Positions 1 through 9,345 are shown, numbered from the stretch's first letter. The stretch is DNA of 64,000 nucleotides from Bacteroidia bacterium (GCA_020846025.1 JADLER010000095.1:1-64000); one strand, 5' to 3'. Notes: generated from the sequence alone by a model not told the origin. A program made the numbers and translations.

Positions 1-1
1 A

Positions 2-535
2 GGAGGAAAAGATGGTATGGATTGTAGTTTATTAGTTTTTAATAAAGATAAGACCAAACTACAAATAGCAGCTGCCAATAATCCTGCGTGGATAGTGCGA
101 ACTGTAACTTCGGGAAAAGAAAACAATGTCAGTTCGAGCGCAATTACTAAGCCTGTCAGTTCGAGCGCAGTCGAGAACGACAACAACCACATCTCGACTT
201 CGCTCGATGTGACAGTACGTACACATGAAGTTATCGAAATAAAACCCGATAAAATGCCCGTTGGTAAACACGATAAACAACACATTCCATTTACCTTACA
301 CGAGTATGATTTGCAAAAAGGCGATGTTGTTTACACCTTAACCGATGGCTTCCCCGACCAATTTGGCGGAGAAAAAGGCAAAAAATTTATGAGTAAAAAC
401 CTACGCGAATTGCTTACTGCCAATGCACACTTACCAATGCACGAACAAAAACAATTACTCGAAACTACATTTACCAATTGGAAAAAAGATGTAGAACAAG
501 TAGATGATGTAACCGTGATTGGGGTGAGGATATAA
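2..535 (+). CDS. SpoIIE-type PP2C serine phosphatase, C-terminal part (5' end outside window)
   Basis: The reading frame is open from base 2 and reads GGKDGMDCSLLVF before the first internal ATG at 17, so this is the 3' part of a longer gene. KDGMD followed by a hydrophobic strand, NNPAWIV, TLTDGFPDQFGGEKGKKF and the final QVDDVTVIGVRI are the metal-binding and strand motifs of the SpoIIE/PP2C phosphatase domain. In this phylum that domain usually ends large membrane or propeller/TPR sensor proteins, and a full-length example lies at 17782-21168. Family members dephosphorylate serine on anti-sigma-factor antagonist-like partners; the partner here is unknown. Odd feature: between NNPAWIV and HEVIEIKPDKMPVG there are about 40 extra residues encoded by a palindromic DNA repeat (127-214). 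The insertion keeps frame, and the downstream DQFGG and VDD residues are intact. Confidence 0.88.
   Translation, partial: GGKDGMDCSLLVFNKDKTKLQIAAANNPAWIVRTVTSGKENNVSSSAITKPVSSSAVENDNNHISTSLDVTVRTHEVIEIKPDKMPVGKHDKQHIPFTLHEYDLQKGDVVYTLTDGFPDQFGGEKGKKFMSKNLRELLTANAHLPMHEQKQLLETTFTNWKKDVEQVDDVTVIGVRI
127..214. repeat. Palindromic repeat element inside the phosphatase gene
   Basis: A left arm starting TGTCAGTTCGAGCGCAG at 154-176 pairs with a right arm ending CGCTCGATGTGACA at 192-214. The arms match at 20 of 23 positions and are separated by a 15-nt spacer. A further partial direct copy (TGTCAGTTCGAGCGCA) lies at 127-142. TTCGAGCG...GTCGAGA palindromes of this style are, from general knowledge, dispersed intergenic repeats in many Bacteroidota genomes. 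Here the element sits in a coding frame without stops and adds residues such as VSSSA twice. Confidence 0.75.
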
Positions 536-632
536 CTACAAAGACACGGAACTTGCATTGAAAAAATAATGAACGAAAAAATTTCCATACGATTTTTTAA
601 TGACCACAAAAAAAAGGGAAGCACACACAGGG

Positions 633-1373
633 TTAATAAACAAAATTCTGCACCTCGGGGCCTGACTGAAAATTTTGATTTTTAGTGTAAAAATTCATTA
701 AAGAGGCATTAAACTTTCTGACATACATACTAAACTTTTTTATAGCATAACCATTCTGATAAAACGGAAAAGGATTATGTAATTGAATAAAAAAACGGTT
801 CTTTACTATAATGGCTACATCCTTTGAGGCAGTGCCGTTTTCTTTAGCAGTAGATGCCTTGGAAAGTGGCACAAAACCTAAGGAGGAATTATACACACTC
901 CCTTGTTCGGCTATTAAATAAAATGATGAGTTACAAACTATACTTGATGATTGCACTAAATTACTATCTAAAAATATTCCCGTTAATTTTTGCTGTTTAA
1001 CCGAATCGGAATAAGTAGAGTAGAAAAAATAAACAGGGCAAAAAGTAAATTCTTTTAAATAGGCTCTCACAATTGCTTTATTATTTAAAAAAGTTTCGCG
1101 CTCTACCTGTGTTGCTAAATCTATATTTCCTGCTTGCTTTAATCGTTGTATGGCATTTGCATTAGTTTTAAGGCGCACTAATAGTGCACCATTTTTTAAA
1201 GCAACTATTTGTGCTTTAGCAACAGGCCCTGATAATTTTGAAAAATGAATATATGAAGAATCTGTTTTATAATTATCTACCGCAGGACTTACAGCTAAAT
1301 TTGCTTGCGAGAAACAAGTAAGATAAATACCTAAAAACAGAATAGCGTATAGCTTATTTAATTTCTGAACCAT
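633..1373 (-). CDS. Hypothetical secreted protein
   Basis: This 246-aa protein begins with a typical Sec signal peptide ([18 protein letters not shown]) and is probably periplasmic or surface-exposed. I recognise no family. The mature part is of mixed polar character with a few Cys, and its tail is rich in Asn, Phe and Tyr. The start overlaps the 3' end of metG by 20 nt on the same strand, so it is likely co-transcribed and translationally coupled with metG. Coupling does not imply a related function. No T9SS C-terminal signal is evident. Confidence 0.7.
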   Translation of the reverse strand: MVQKLNKLYAILFLGIYLTCFSQANLAVSPAVDNYKTDSSYIHFSKLSGPVAKAQIVALKNGALLVRLKTNANAIQRLKQAGNIDLATQVERETFLNNKAIVRAYLKEFTFCPVYFFYSTYSDSVKQQKLTGIFLDSNLVQSSSIVCNSSFYLIAEQGSVYNSSLGFVPLSKASTAKENGTASKDVAIIVKNRFFIQLHNPFPFYQNGYAIKKFSMYVRKFNASLMNFYTKNQNFQSGPEVQNFVY

Positions 1374-3399
1374 TATTAAATCCAGTTTTAGTAGGACTAA
1401 TAAAACTTAACTCTCCCGCACTATTCGATGCCATCAAAATCATACCCTGACTTTCAATACCCTTAATTTTTCGAGGAGCTAAATTCACCAAAATACTTAC
1501 TTGTTGTCCAATAATCGCTTCGGGTTTATACCACTCGGCTATACCGCTTACCACCGTACGTACATCTATTCCTGTATCAATTTTTAATTTTAATAATTTA
1601 TCTGTTTTAGGTACACGCTCAGCTTCTAAGATAGTTCCAGTACGAATATCCATTTTACTAAAGTCATCAAAACTTGTTTCTGCTTTGGCTGGTGTAATAC
1701 TCACTGTAGAAGTTAAGTTTAATTTTTTACTAGTCTCTAGCTTATCAATCTGTGCTTGTATCTCAGTATCTTCAATTTTAGCAAACAATAATTCTTCTTT
1801 ATTGATTTTATGTTCAGCCGCCATGTTATTGGTTTGTTTAGCTGCATGCCATTTTAATGTTGGCATATTAAGCATTGTAAATAATTTGGCAGATGTAAAT
1901 GGAATAAATGGCTCGCAAACGATGGCTAAATTACAAGTAATTTGCAAAGCAATATTCATAATGGTTTTTACACGTTGCTCATCCGTTTTAATTAATTTCC
2001 AAGGTTCAGTATCCGCTAAATACTTATTACCCAATCGGGCAAGATTCATCATTTCAGATAGAGCCTCTCTAAATTTGAATTGTTCTAAAGAGGTGGCTAT
2101 CTTATCTGGAAAAGTAGCCAATTGCTCAAGAATTAATAAATCGTCTTTAGTATAAGTATCTGAGGCAGGAACATGACCGTTATAATATTTATGTGTAAGC
2201 ACTAAGGTACGATTTACAAAATTTCCTAAAATTGCTACTAACTCACTATTATTTTTGGTTTGAAAATCAGCCCAAGTAAAATCGTTGTCTTTTGTTTCAG
2301 GAGCATTAGAACACAAGGTATAACGTAAAACATCTTGCTTATCTTTAAAATCAATCAAATACTCATGCAACCACACTGCCCAATTTCGAGAGGTGGAAAT
2401 TTTATCCCCTTCTAAATTTAAAAATTCATTAGCAGGCACATTATCTGCTAAAATAAAATCGCCATGCTCCATAAGCATCGCTGGAAAAATAATACAATGA
2501 AATACAATGTTATCTTTTCCTATAAAATGAATTAAACGAGTTTCTTTATCTTTCCAATATTTTTCCCAATCGTTGGGTCTTAAATCTTTTGTTGCCGAAA
2601 TGTATCCAATTGGTGCATCAAACCACACATACAATACTTTACCTTCGGCATCTTTCACTGGCACTGGTACTCCCCAATCTAAATCTCTTGTCATAGCACG
2701 AGGTTGTAATCCATCGCCACTATCAAGCCAGCTTTTGCATTGTCCAAATACATTGCTTTTCCAATCTTTATGTTCGTCTAAGTAAGCCTGAATTTTTGGT
2801 TGCAGTTTATCTAATGGCAAAAACCAATTTTTTGTTTTCTTTAAAACAGGCTTGCTTCCGCTTAATGTTGATTTTGGTTCTATTAATTCTGTAGCACTCA
2901 AGGTACTGCCACATTTCTCGCATTGATCTCCATAAGCAACTGGATTCGCGCACTTAGGGCAAGTTCCGGTAATATAACGGTCGGCTAAAAATTGTTTTGC
3001 TTCTTCATCATAATATTGTTCTGTAACTTCTTCGGTAAATACACCTTTATTATACAACACTTTAAAAAAATCGGAAGCAGTTTGGTGATGTGTTTTGCTC
3101 GATGTACGAGAATAGATATCAAAAGAGATACCAAATTCCTTAAACGCATCGCCCATAATTTTATGGTATTTATTTACCACGTCTTGTGGGGTAACACCTT
3201 CTTTTTTAGCTTTAATGGTAATGGGTACACCATGTTCATCACTACCACAAATAAATAAAATATCTTCCCCTTTACTTCGTTTATATCTTACATAAATATC
3301 TGATGGTAAATAACAGCCTGCTAAATGCCCAATATGAACGGGACCATTAGCATACGGTAAGGCAGAAGTAACAAGAGTGCGTTTATAATTAGTTGGCAT
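1354..3399 (-). CDS. metG: Methionyl-tRNA synthetase
   Basis: Cytosolic class I synthetase that charges tRNA-Met. The protein shows the HIGH-type motif in [16 protein letters not shown] near the N-terminus, a zinc knuckle ([17 protein letters not shown]), the KMSKS-equivalent loop written DKISTS (a Lys-Ile-Ser-Thr-Ser form), and a C-terminal tRNA-binding EMAP/Arc1p-like domain ([19 protein letters not shown]... [11 protein letters not shown]). About 681 aa, normal for the long form with this domain. The frame stays open upstream to 3462, but [19 protein letters not shown] at 3399 matches where family members begin; the extra upstream residues look like untranslated leader. The stop overlaps the start of the secreted protein at 633-1373. 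Confidence 0.97.
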   Translation of the reverse strand: MPTNYKRTLVTSALPYANGPVHIGHLAGCYLPSDIYVRYKRSKGEDILFICGSDEHGVPITIKAKKEGVTPQDVVNKYHKIMGDAFKEFGISFDIYSRTSSKTHHQTASDFFKVLYNKGVFTEEVTEQYYDEEAKQFLADRYITGTCPKCANPVAYGDQCEKCGSTLSATELIEPKSTLSGSKPVLKKTKNWFLPLDKLQPKIQAYLDEHKDWKSNVFGQCKSWLDSGDGLQPRAMTRDLDWGVPVPVKDAEGKVLYVWFDAPIGYISATKDLRPNDWEKYWKDKETRLIHFIGKDNIVFHCIIFPAMLMEHGDFILADNVPANEFLNLEGDKISTSRNWAVWLHEYLIDFKDKQDVLRYTLCSNAPETKDNDFTWADFQTKNNSELVAILGNFVNRTLVLTHKYYNGHVPASDTYTKDDLLILEQLATFPDKIATSLEQFKFREALSEMMNLARLGNKYLADTEPWKLIKTDEQRVKTIMNIALQITCNLAIVCEPFIPFTSAKLFTMLNMPTLKWHAAKQTNNMAAEHKINKEELLFAKIEDTEIQAQIDKLETSKKLNLTSTVSITPAKAETSFDDFSKMDIRTGTILEAERVPKTDKLLKLKIDTGIDVRTVVSGIAEWYKPEAIIGQQVSILVNLAPRKIKGIESQGMILMASNSAGELSFISPTKTGFNNGSEIK

Positions 3400-3479
3400 A
3401 GCGTTGGTTATATGACTAAAATGCTGTAAAATTGTGTAAAGATAACATTTAACTTTATTCATTAAAAATCAAAAAATTA

Positions 3480-4172
3480 ATGGCTTTACACAAAAAAGAA
3501 GTTTGGAAACCTATTCCTTCCATAAAATCTAATGGCAGTAAACGATATGCTGTTTCTTCGAAGGGCAGATTAGCTACTTACGAAAAAGATATAAAAGCAC
3601 TTTATATCTTAAAAACACATCTAAATAGCGGATTACCTATGGTAACCATTCATCTTGGCAAAGCTTCTAAAGCACTTTTTTGTCATAAAGCTGTAGCACT
3701 TACTTTTTTAAAGAAACCAAGTGCCAAGCATCATCGAATTATTCATATTGATTATAACAAAGAGAATAATCAGGTGTCTAATTTAAAATGGGTAACTTTA
3801 GCGCAGTACTACGAACATTTTAAAAATAATCCCAATGTCATTAAAGCCAATGCCCGAAAAGTTTATAAAGGGGAATCGGCTCGTAAACTCAACGAGAAAA
3901 AAGTTACACAACTAAAAAAAGAAATTTGGAATCCTAATCGCAAACTCACCTTAAAAAAACTAGCCGACAAATACCAAATTGCGGAAATGAATTTATACCG
4001 AATTAAAAATGGGGAATTATGGTTTCATATTCATGTAGATGGCGAACCCATTCATCCAAAATATAAAAAGCAATTACAAAACATCGAGTATCATCAGCGA
4101 TTAGAAAAAAAACAAAAAACAAAGCCATCTAAAAAAATTAGTACAAACTCCGTAAAACGAAAGAAAAAATGA
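3480..4172 (+). CDS. NUMOD4/HNH endonuclease-like protein
   Basis: 230 aa. The N-terminus (EVWKPIPSI... YAVSSKGRLATYEKD) resembles the NUMOD4 DNA-binding module. It is followed by an HNH-like core: CHKAVALTFL, then HIDYNKENNQVSNLKWVT, where His, Asn-Asn and Asn-Leu-x-Trp match the HNH signature. The C-terminal third is highly basic and contains a likely helix-turn-helix (LTLKKLADKYQIAEMNLYRIKNG) and a Lys-rich tail. Such proteins are relatives of phage and intron homing nucleases, but stand-alone chromosomal copies occur in Bacteroidota. No intron or mobile boundary is visible around it. It overlaps the next gene by 4 nt (ATGA), so it is co-transcribed with the LD-carboxypeptidase. Nuclease activity is inferred, not shown. 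Confidence 0.8.
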   Translation: MALHKKEVWKPIPSIKSNGSKRYAVSSKGRLATYEKDIKALYILKTHLNSGLPMVTIHLGKASKALFCHKAVALTFLKKPSAKHHRIIHIDYNKENNQVSNLKWVTLAQYYEHFKNNPNVIKANARKVYKGESARKLNEKKVTQLKKEIWNPNRKLTLKKLADKYQIAEMNLYRIKNGELWFHIHVDGEPIHPKYKKQLQNIEYHQRLEKKQKTKPSKKISTNSVKRKKK

Positions 4173-5062
4173 TTTATCCGCCATTTTTAAATAAGGGCGA
4201 TAAAGTTGCCATTATTGCTACTGCTCGTAAAATAACACCCGAGGAGATTTATCCCGCTGCTTCATTATTAAAAAAAAGTGGTTTAGAAGTACTATTGGGT
4301 AAAAATTTATTTGCCACACATCATCTATATGCTGGTACCGATGTACAACGTGCCGATGACTTACAATGGGCATTGAATCATAAAGAAATTAAAGCTATTA
4401 TTATCGCGCGTGGTGGTTATGGTACCGTAAGATTAATGGAAAGTGTTGATTTTACTCAGTTTAAACAGTATCCTAAATGGTTGGTTGGTTATAGCGACGT
4501 AACTGTGTTACACAGTGCTATTCATAATATTGGCATTATGACATTACACGCCACTATGCCCATTAATTTTACTAAAAACACTAAAGCCACTAAAAGTTTA
4601 ATCAATGCTTTGTTTGGAAAACATCAACGTGTGGATGTAGAAGAACATCACATGAATATAACTGGAAAAGCCACAGCACCATTAGTTGGAGGTAATCTTT
4701 CGTTATTATACGCACTCAGTGGAACACCTTTTGATATAGACACTAGAGATAAAATATTGTTTATTGAAGATTTAGATGAATATTTATACCACCTTGACAG
4801 AATGATGATGCAGCTTAAACTTTCTGGAAAGTTAAGTTGTTTAAAAGGTTTATTAGTTGGTGGAATGACTGACATGAGAGATAACCCTATTCCATTTGGC
4901 AAGCTACCCGAAGAAATTATTTTAGATGCTGTAAAAGATTACAACTATCCTGTATGTTTTGATGTACCAGCAGGGCATATTAGCGAAAATATAGCCTTGT
5001 ATTTGGGTGGTAAAATTGAACTAAAAGTAAAAGAGAGTTCGGCAAGTATTCAATTCTTATAA
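4169..5062 (+). CDS. LD-carboxypeptidase (peptidase family S66)
   Basis: 297-aa enzyme of the muramoyl-tetrapeptide carboxypeptidase family, which removes the terminal D-Ala from tetrapeptides during murein recycling. Family marks: ARGGYGTVRL, the nucleophile motif VGYSDVT (Ser109), the acidic FIEDLDEYLYHLDRM segment, and the C-terminal DVPAGHISENIAL carrying the catalytic His. There is no signal peptide, consistent with the cytosolic LdcA type. The start ATG overlaps the stop of the HNH-like gene, and the alpha/beta hydrolase begins 6 nt after its stop, giving a three-gene operon. Substrate preference cannot be read from the sequence. Confidence 0.93.
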   Translation: MIYPPFLNKGDKVAIIATARKITPEEIYPAASLLKKSGLEVLLGKNLFATHHLYAGTDVQRADDLQWALNHKEIKAIIIARGGYGTVRLMESVDFTQFKQYPKWLVGYSDVTVLHSAIHNIGIMTLHATMPINFTKNTKATKSLINALFGKHQRVDVEEHHMNITGKATAPLVGGNLSLLYALSGTPFDIDTRDKILFIEDLDEYLYHLDRMMMQLKLSGKLSCLKGLLVGGMTDMRDNPIPFGKLPEEIILDAVKDYNYPVCFDVPAGHISENIALYLGGKIELKVKESSASIQFL

Positions 5063-5068
5063 CAAAGT

Positions 5069-5863
5069 ATGTATTGTAAAACCAACGATAACTTAAATAT
5101 ATATTATGAAATACATGGTAATGAGCAGGCCTTAAAAACCATTGTATTTTTAAATGGTTTATCGCAAACTACTTTAGCATGGGTATTAACTGTTCCATAT
5201 TTTAAAGAGCAGTATAAGATTATACTTATTGATTTTATTTTTCAAGGAAAAAGTGATAAAACGGGTGAGTGGCGTAACTTCAATCAACATGCTCAAGATG
5301 TCATCACAATTCTTAACCATTTAAAAATTGATAGGGTTATTATAGCAGGTTTATCATACGGTAGTTTAGTGGCACAACACCTAGCTGTTCATTTCCCTCA
5401 ACGCCTCTCACACTTAATCTTAATGGCTACCTTTGCACACAAAACACCCTATTACGAAGCCATTGAGTTATCGTGGTGGCGGGCACTAGAGTTTGGAGGC
5501 TATCCATTGATGTTAGATATTATGTTGCCATCCGTATTAAGCGAACAATATTTTACAAATCCGCTTATTCCTATTGAGATGATGAAACAAGCGCGTCAAG
5601 AATTAAATGAAGATAAACAAGCTCTTTTTAAATTAATGCATGCTACAAAAGAAAGAGGAGATTATAGAAGCGAATTAAAAAAAATAAAAACACCCACTTT
5701 AGTTATTCAAGGCGAAAAAGATGCGCTATTTCCTACGCACATGGCTAAAGAAGTAACTCAAGCCATTAGCGGCGCTCGGTTAGAAATTATACCATTTGCA
5801 GGGCACACCCTCAATTTAGAAGCCGTGCCAGCCATGAGCCAACTTATTGTAAACTTTACTTGA
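5069..5863 (+). CDS. Alpha/beta hydrolase
   Basis: 264 aa. Canonical alpha/beta-hydrolase fold: HGN..-LNGLSQ oxyanion region, nucleophile elbow GLSYGS (Ser96), acid in QGEKDALFPT, and catalytic His in FAGHTLNLE near the C-terminus. No signal peptide. The size and cap region resemble small carboxylesterases and 3-oxoadipate enol-lactonase-like proteins, but the substrate cannot be assigned. It is the last gene of a tight operon with the LD-carboxypeptidase (6-nt gap). Confidence 0.9.
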   Translation: MYCKTNDNLNIYYEIHGNEQALKTIVFLNGLSQTTLAWVLTVPYFKEQYKIILIDFIFQGKSDKTGEWRNFNQHAQDVITILNHLKIDRVIIAGLSYGSLVAQHLAVHFPQRLSHLILMATFAHKTPYYEAIELSWWRALEFGGYPLMLDIMLPSVLSEQYFTNPLIPIEMMKQARQELNEDKQALFKLMHATKERGDYRSELKKIKTPTLVIQGEKDALFPTHMAKEVTQAISGARLEIIPFAGHTLNLEAVPAMSQLIVNFT

Positions 5864-5904
5864 AATATATCCTCATTTTAAGCGATAGTTGCTTAAAAAA
5901 ATCG

Positions 5905-5952
5905 TAATTTTGAATAGCCATTTTATGCACCATTACTTTTAAGAAATGGCTA
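5905..5952 (+). promoter_or_regulatory. Candidate -7 box and inverted repeat before the ACMSD operon
   Basis: TAATTTTG at 5905-5912 fits the Bacteroidota -7 consensus TAnnTTTG. No well-spaced TTG -33 element is evident. Immediately after it, TAGCCATTT (5915-5923) and AAATGGCTA (5944-5952) form a perfect 9-bp inverted repeat with a 20-nt spacer, ending 31 nt before the next start codon. It could be an operator or an mRNA leader hairpin. Confidence 0.4.
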
Positions 5953-5983
5953 CAAACAGTAAGAACTAAAATCTTTAATTAAC

Positions 5984-6454
5984 ATGGAACATATCTGGAT
6001 TTACACACTAAGCAAAGAGCTAAACAAAGAACAGCTTACAGAGTTTAAAGCAATGTGTCAGAGTTTTGTGGAGGACTGGAAGGCGCACGAAGTAAGCCTT
6101 GTTGCCTCTTATGATTTGTACCAAGATAGAATTTTAATTTTTAAAGTAGATGAAAGTAATTATGAGGCAAGTGGCTGCAGCTTAGATAGCAAAACTCGCT
6201 TTGTAAAACACCTAGAGCAAAAATTTGATATTGAATTATTAAACCGATTATTGGTTGGATACTTAGATGAAGCGAATAATCTACATATTGTAAAACACAC
6301 TCAAATTCCTGAGTTATTGGCAAATCAAAGCATTCATCCAAATACCCTGGTACTAAATAATTCCATCACCTTTGCTTCTGAATTAGAGTCGAATTGGAAA
6401 GTGCCTTTATCAAGCACTTGGCTTTCAAAATTTTTAGTAGCTAAGTCGGCTTAG
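5984..6454 (+). CDS. Conserved Bacteroidota protein (family often mislabelled ABC transporter ATPase)
   Basis: 156-aa soluble protein with no Walker motifs. The pattern WIYTLSKELNKEQ... FVEDWKAHE... ASYDLYQDRILIFKVDE... ASGCSLDSKTRFVK matches, from memory, a small Bacteroidota family that databases commonly call 'ABC transporter ATPase' without support. The SGCS-D segment is the most conserved part. It lies 25 nt upstream of the ACMSD gene and is probably co-transcribed. Biochemical function is unknown. Confidence 0.75.
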   Translation: MEHIWIYTLSKELNKEQLTEFKAMCQSFVEDWKAHEVSLVASYDLYQDRILIFKVDESNYEASGCSLDSKTRFVKHLEQKFDIELLNRLLVGYLDEANNLHIVKHTQIPELLANQSIHPNTLVLNNSITFASELESNWKVPLSSTWLSKFLVAKSA

Positions 6455-6479
6455 ATTGATGTACTTATTCTAATTAATT

Positions 6480-7469
6480 ATGTTTACAATAGATACACAC
6501 ACACACATTATACCCAAACATATTCCTGATTTTACTAAAAAATTTGGATACGGTCAATTCATTCAACTACATCATCATGTTGAAGGCAAAGCATGGATGA
6601 TGCAAGGAGAAAAAAAATTTAGAGAAATTGAAGAAAATTGTTGGAACCCAGAGGTAAGAATAAAGGACATGTCTAAACACCAAATTGATATGCAAGTTAT
6701 TTGCACTATTCCGGTGATGTTTAGTTATGACGCCAAACCAAAAGATGGATTAGAAATTTCTCAGTTTTTAAATGACGACATTGCTCAAATTATAAAACAA
6801 TATCCTGATAAATTTATTGGTTTAGCCACTGTGCCCATGCAGGATGTAGCACTTGCTGTACAAGAATTAGAAAGAAGCATGAAGTTGGGTTTTAGGGGTG
6901 TTCAAATTGGGAGCAACGTCAACAATATTAATTTAAGCGACCCACAATTCTTTAAATTTTGGGAAGCCTGCGAAAAATTAAACGCTTCTGTTTTAATTCA
7001 TCCTTGGCAAATGATGGGACAAGAACACATAACAAAATATTGGCTGCCTTGGCTAGTTGGTATGCCTGCAGAAATTAGTCGTGCTATTTGCTCCATGATT
7101 TTTGGTGGTGTGTTCGAGAAATTTCCAAAACTTAAAGTATGCTTTGCTCATGGTGGCGGTTCGTTCTTACCTACCATTAGCCGAATAGAACACGGTTGGG
7201 AATGCCGCCCAGATTTAGTAGCTATTGATAACGAATTTAATCCTAAAAAGTATTTAGGTAAATTTTGGGTGGATTCTCATGTGTGCGACCATAAAATGCT
7301 ACAATATATTATTGATTTAATAGGAGCTGATAAAATTATGCAAGGTTCTGATTATCCTTTCCCTCTTGGTGAGGCAGTTCCTGGAACGTTAGTAAGAGAA
7401 GCGCCTTTATCTAATGACACCAAACAAGTTATATTAGGAACAGCCGCCAAGTCTTGGCTCTCTATTTAG
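6480..7469 (+). CDS. 2-amino-3-carboxymuconate-6-semialdehyde decarboxylase (ACMSD)
   Basis: Amidohydrolase-superfamily zinc enzyme that decarboxylates ACMS in the 3-hydroxyanthranilate/kynurenine branch of tryptophan breakdown. The 329-aa protein starts with the metal-binding DTHTHIIP (His7, His9). Further family marks are VLIHPWQMMG, CFAHGGGSFLP and GSDYPFPLGE with the catalytic Asp. The GxxHP-W-Q-MMG context and the length of about 330 residues are characteristic of ACMSD rather than gamma-resorcylate decarboxylases. No other kynurenine-pathway gene is in the window. Confidence 0.93.
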   Translation: MFTIDTHTHIIPKHIPDFTKKFGYGQFIQLHHHVEGKAWMMQGEKKFREIEENCWNPEVRIKDMSKHQIDMQVICTIPVMFSYDAKPKDGLEISQFLNDDIAQIIKQYPDKFIGLATVPMQDVALAVQELERSMKLGFRGVQIGSNVNNINLSDPQFFKFWEACEKLNASVLIHPWQMMGQEHITKYWLPWLVGMPAEISRAICSMIFGGVFEKFPKLKVCFAHGGGSFLPTISRIEHGWECRPDLVAIDNEFNPKKYLGKFWVDSHVCDHKMLQYIIDLIGADKIMQGSDYPFPLGEAVPGTLVREAPLSNDTKQVILGTAAKSWLSI

Positions 7470-7486
7470 ATTTTGAATACTGCAAC

Positions 7487-7948
7487 ATGACGCATTTTTC
7501 TGACCACCAACTGCAAATGCTTACCTCAGCGGAGGGAAAAACACTAAAAAAAGTGATGATTTATTTTTGGGTAAATCGTTTAAACCCCAATGCACAAATT
7601 GATTTAATTGATAATGTGGAGCTAGTGTTTACAGACGATAGCTCCTTAGTAATTACTTGTAATGATGAAAGCACAGGTATAGACATTTTAAGTAACTATA
7701 ATTTTGAAGATGAAAAAAATCATTTAAAACAAGAGTTTGGCGGTAAAATTCAAATGATTCCAATTGATGCCTCTGCAACAAAAATGTGGGTTGATGTAAT
7801 CAACACCACCATAGAGGCATTTGAGTTAAGCAGAGAAGATGAACAATTTTTAAATGATGCCCTCATCATTAACTTTGGAACCGAAAAACGTTCAATAGGA
7901 ATAAGCCCAAATGATGGACTTATTATTGATTATTGGGAAGACCTCTAA
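7487..7948 (+). CDS. Hypothetical protein
   Basis: About 153 aa starting MTHFSDHQLQMLTSAEGK, 17 nt after the ACMSD stop. An upstream in-frame start at 7454 would overlap ACMSD and adds an unlikely leader. No transmembrane segment or signal peptide. Repeated beta-strand-like acidic segments (VELVFTDDSSLVITC, RSIGISPNDGLIIDYWEDL) suggest a small beta-rich cytosolic protein. I recognise no family. It probably ends the ACMSD operon. Confidence 0.7.
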   Translation: MTHFSDHQLQMLTSAEGKTLKKVMIYFWVNRLNPNAQIDLIDNVELVFTDDSSLVITCNDESTGIDILSNYNFEDEKNHLKQEFGGKIQMIPIDASATKMWVDVINTTIEAFELSREDEQFLNDALIINFGTEKRSIGISPNDGLIIDYWEDL

Positions 7949-8015
7949 TTGACCCCGAAATAAGATTTTATTGATACTTTATGAGCCAAAAGTATCGTAA
8001 AAGAAGTTTCATCTA

Positions 8016-8062
8016 TTACTTTCTTTTGTCTTGATACAAAAAAGTTACAAAAAAATCAAGGC
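8016..8062. repeat. Dispersed intergenic repeat, copy 1
   Basis: TTACTTTCTTTTGTCTTGAT followed by ACAAAAAAGTTACAAAAAAATCAAGG. Its reverse complement shares both ends (TTGATTTTTTTGTAA and CAAGxCAAAAGAAAGTAA) with 33136-33220, which carries a longer middle. Elements of this look occur between genes in Bacteroidota (general knowledge). It fills most of the convergent 206-nt gap between the ACMSD operon and kbl; I see no other feature there. Confidence 0.55.
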
Positions 8063-8154
8063 GCAAAACCCAAAATATGTACTAGTTGGGTTTAATCTAA
8101 GATAGCAAATAAATTAATTACAAGCAATGCTAAGCAAGAGCTATAAATATAACC

Positions 8155-9345
8155 TTACTTTATAACGCCCAACTCTTTTCCTACCTTTTCAAAGGCGGCT
8201 AAGGCTTTATCTAAATTGGCTTGTGTGTGCCCCGCCGAAAGCTGCACACGAATACGTGCTTGGCCTTTGGCCACCACCGGATAAAAGAAACCAATGACAT
8301 AAATACCTTCTTGCAATAATTTATCGGCAAATACTTGAGATAATTTGGCATCATAAAGCATCACCGGCACAATAGCCGAATCGCCTTCTTTAAACTCCAA
8401 ACCTATTTGCTTTAATCCTTTTTTAAAGTAATTGATATTCCACTCTAGTTTATCACGTAATTCGGTTGTTTCGCTCAGCATATCAAACACGGCAATACTT
8501 GCACCCACAATACTTGGTGCTAACGAATTAGAAAATAAATAAGGGCGAGAACGCTGACGAAGTATTTCAATAATTTCTTTTTTACCAGTTGTAAATCCGC
8601 CCATGGCACCACCTAAGGCTTTGCCTAGTGTGCCTGTAATAATATCCACACGCTTCATCACATTTTTTAACTCAACAGTTCCTCTTCCTGTTTTACCAAT
8701 AAAACCAGTAGCGTGGCTTTCATCAACCATTACAAGGGCATTATATTTTTCGGCTAAATCGCAAATCTTATCTAAAGGTGCCACAAAACCGTCCATACTA
8801 AAAACACCATCTGTTACAATAATGCGATAGCGTTGAGCTTGTGCTTTTTTAAGTTGCTCTTCTAAATCAGCCATGTCGCAATTTTTATAGCGGTAGCGTT
8901 GTGCTTTACATAATCTCACACCATCTATGATTGATGCATGGTTTAACTCATCAGAGATAACAGCGTCTTCTTCACCAAATAATGGTTCAAACACGCCACC
9001 GTTGGCATCAAATGCTGCAGCATACAAAATGGTATCTTCTTGTCCTAAAAAGGTGGCTATTTTTTGTTCTAATGTTTTATGAATATCCTGCGTTCCACAA
9101 ATAAAACGTACCGATGACATTCCATAACCATGTGTATCTAATGCGTTTTTAGCACCAGCAATTACTTTAGGGTGAGAAGATAAGCCCAAATAATTATTAG
9201 CACAAAAAATTATTACCTCTTTACCATCACTTACTTTAACAGAAGCACCTTGCGGCGTGATGATAATGCGTTCTTTTTTAAATAAGCCATTTTGCTCTAT
9301 TTCGTTTAATTGATCTTGAAGATGTTTTTGAAACTGCCCGTACAT
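8155..9345 (-). CDS. kbl: Glycine C-acetyltransferase (2-amino-3-ketobutyrate CoA ligase)
   Basis: 396-aa PLP enzyme of the alpha-oxoamine synthase family, cleaving 2-amino-3-oxobutyrate with CoA to glycine and acetyl-CoA in threonine degradation. Visible: FCANNYLGLSSHPKVI, SVRFICGTQDIHKTLE, DELNHASIIDG, VMVDESHATGFIGKTGRG, and the PLP-lysine motif GTLGKALGGAMGG. Length and motifs match Kbl rather than BioF or serine palmitoyltransferase (GTQDIHK and the GRGT..L segments are Kbl-like). No threonine dehydrogenase gene is adjacent. Confidence 0.94.
   Translation of the reverse strand: MYGQFQKHLQDQLNEIEQNGLFKKERIIITPQGASVKVSDGKEVIIFCANNYLGLSSHPKVIAGAKNALDTHGYGMSSVRFICGTQDIHKTLEQKIATFLGQEDTILYAAAFDANGGVFEPLFGEEDAVISDELNHASIIDGVRLCKAQRYRYKNCDMADLEEQLKKAQAQRYRIIVTDGVFSMDGFVAPLDKICDLAEKYNALVMVDESHATGFIGKTGRGTVELKNVMKRVDIITGTLGKALGGAMGGFTTGKKEIIEILRQRSRPYLFSNSLAPSIVGASIAVFDMLSETTELRDKLEWNINYFKKGLKQIGLEFKEGDSAIVPVMLYDAKLSQVFADKLLQEGIYVIGFFYPVVAKGQARIRVQLSAGHTQANLDKALAAFEKVGKELGVIK

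Noticed and set aside
1685-2155. Open frame on the plus strand inside metG
   Set aside because: Antisense shadow of a highly conserved gene with no own start context or family.
2392-2412. MetG KMSKS loop written KISTS taken as an inactivating change
   Set aside because: KxSxS variants of this loop are known in functional synthetases of this and other lineages, and all other motifs are intact.
1354-3462. metG starting at 3462
   Set aside because: The extra 21 residues do not resemble any synthetase N-terminus; homologous sequence begins at [19 protein letters not shown].
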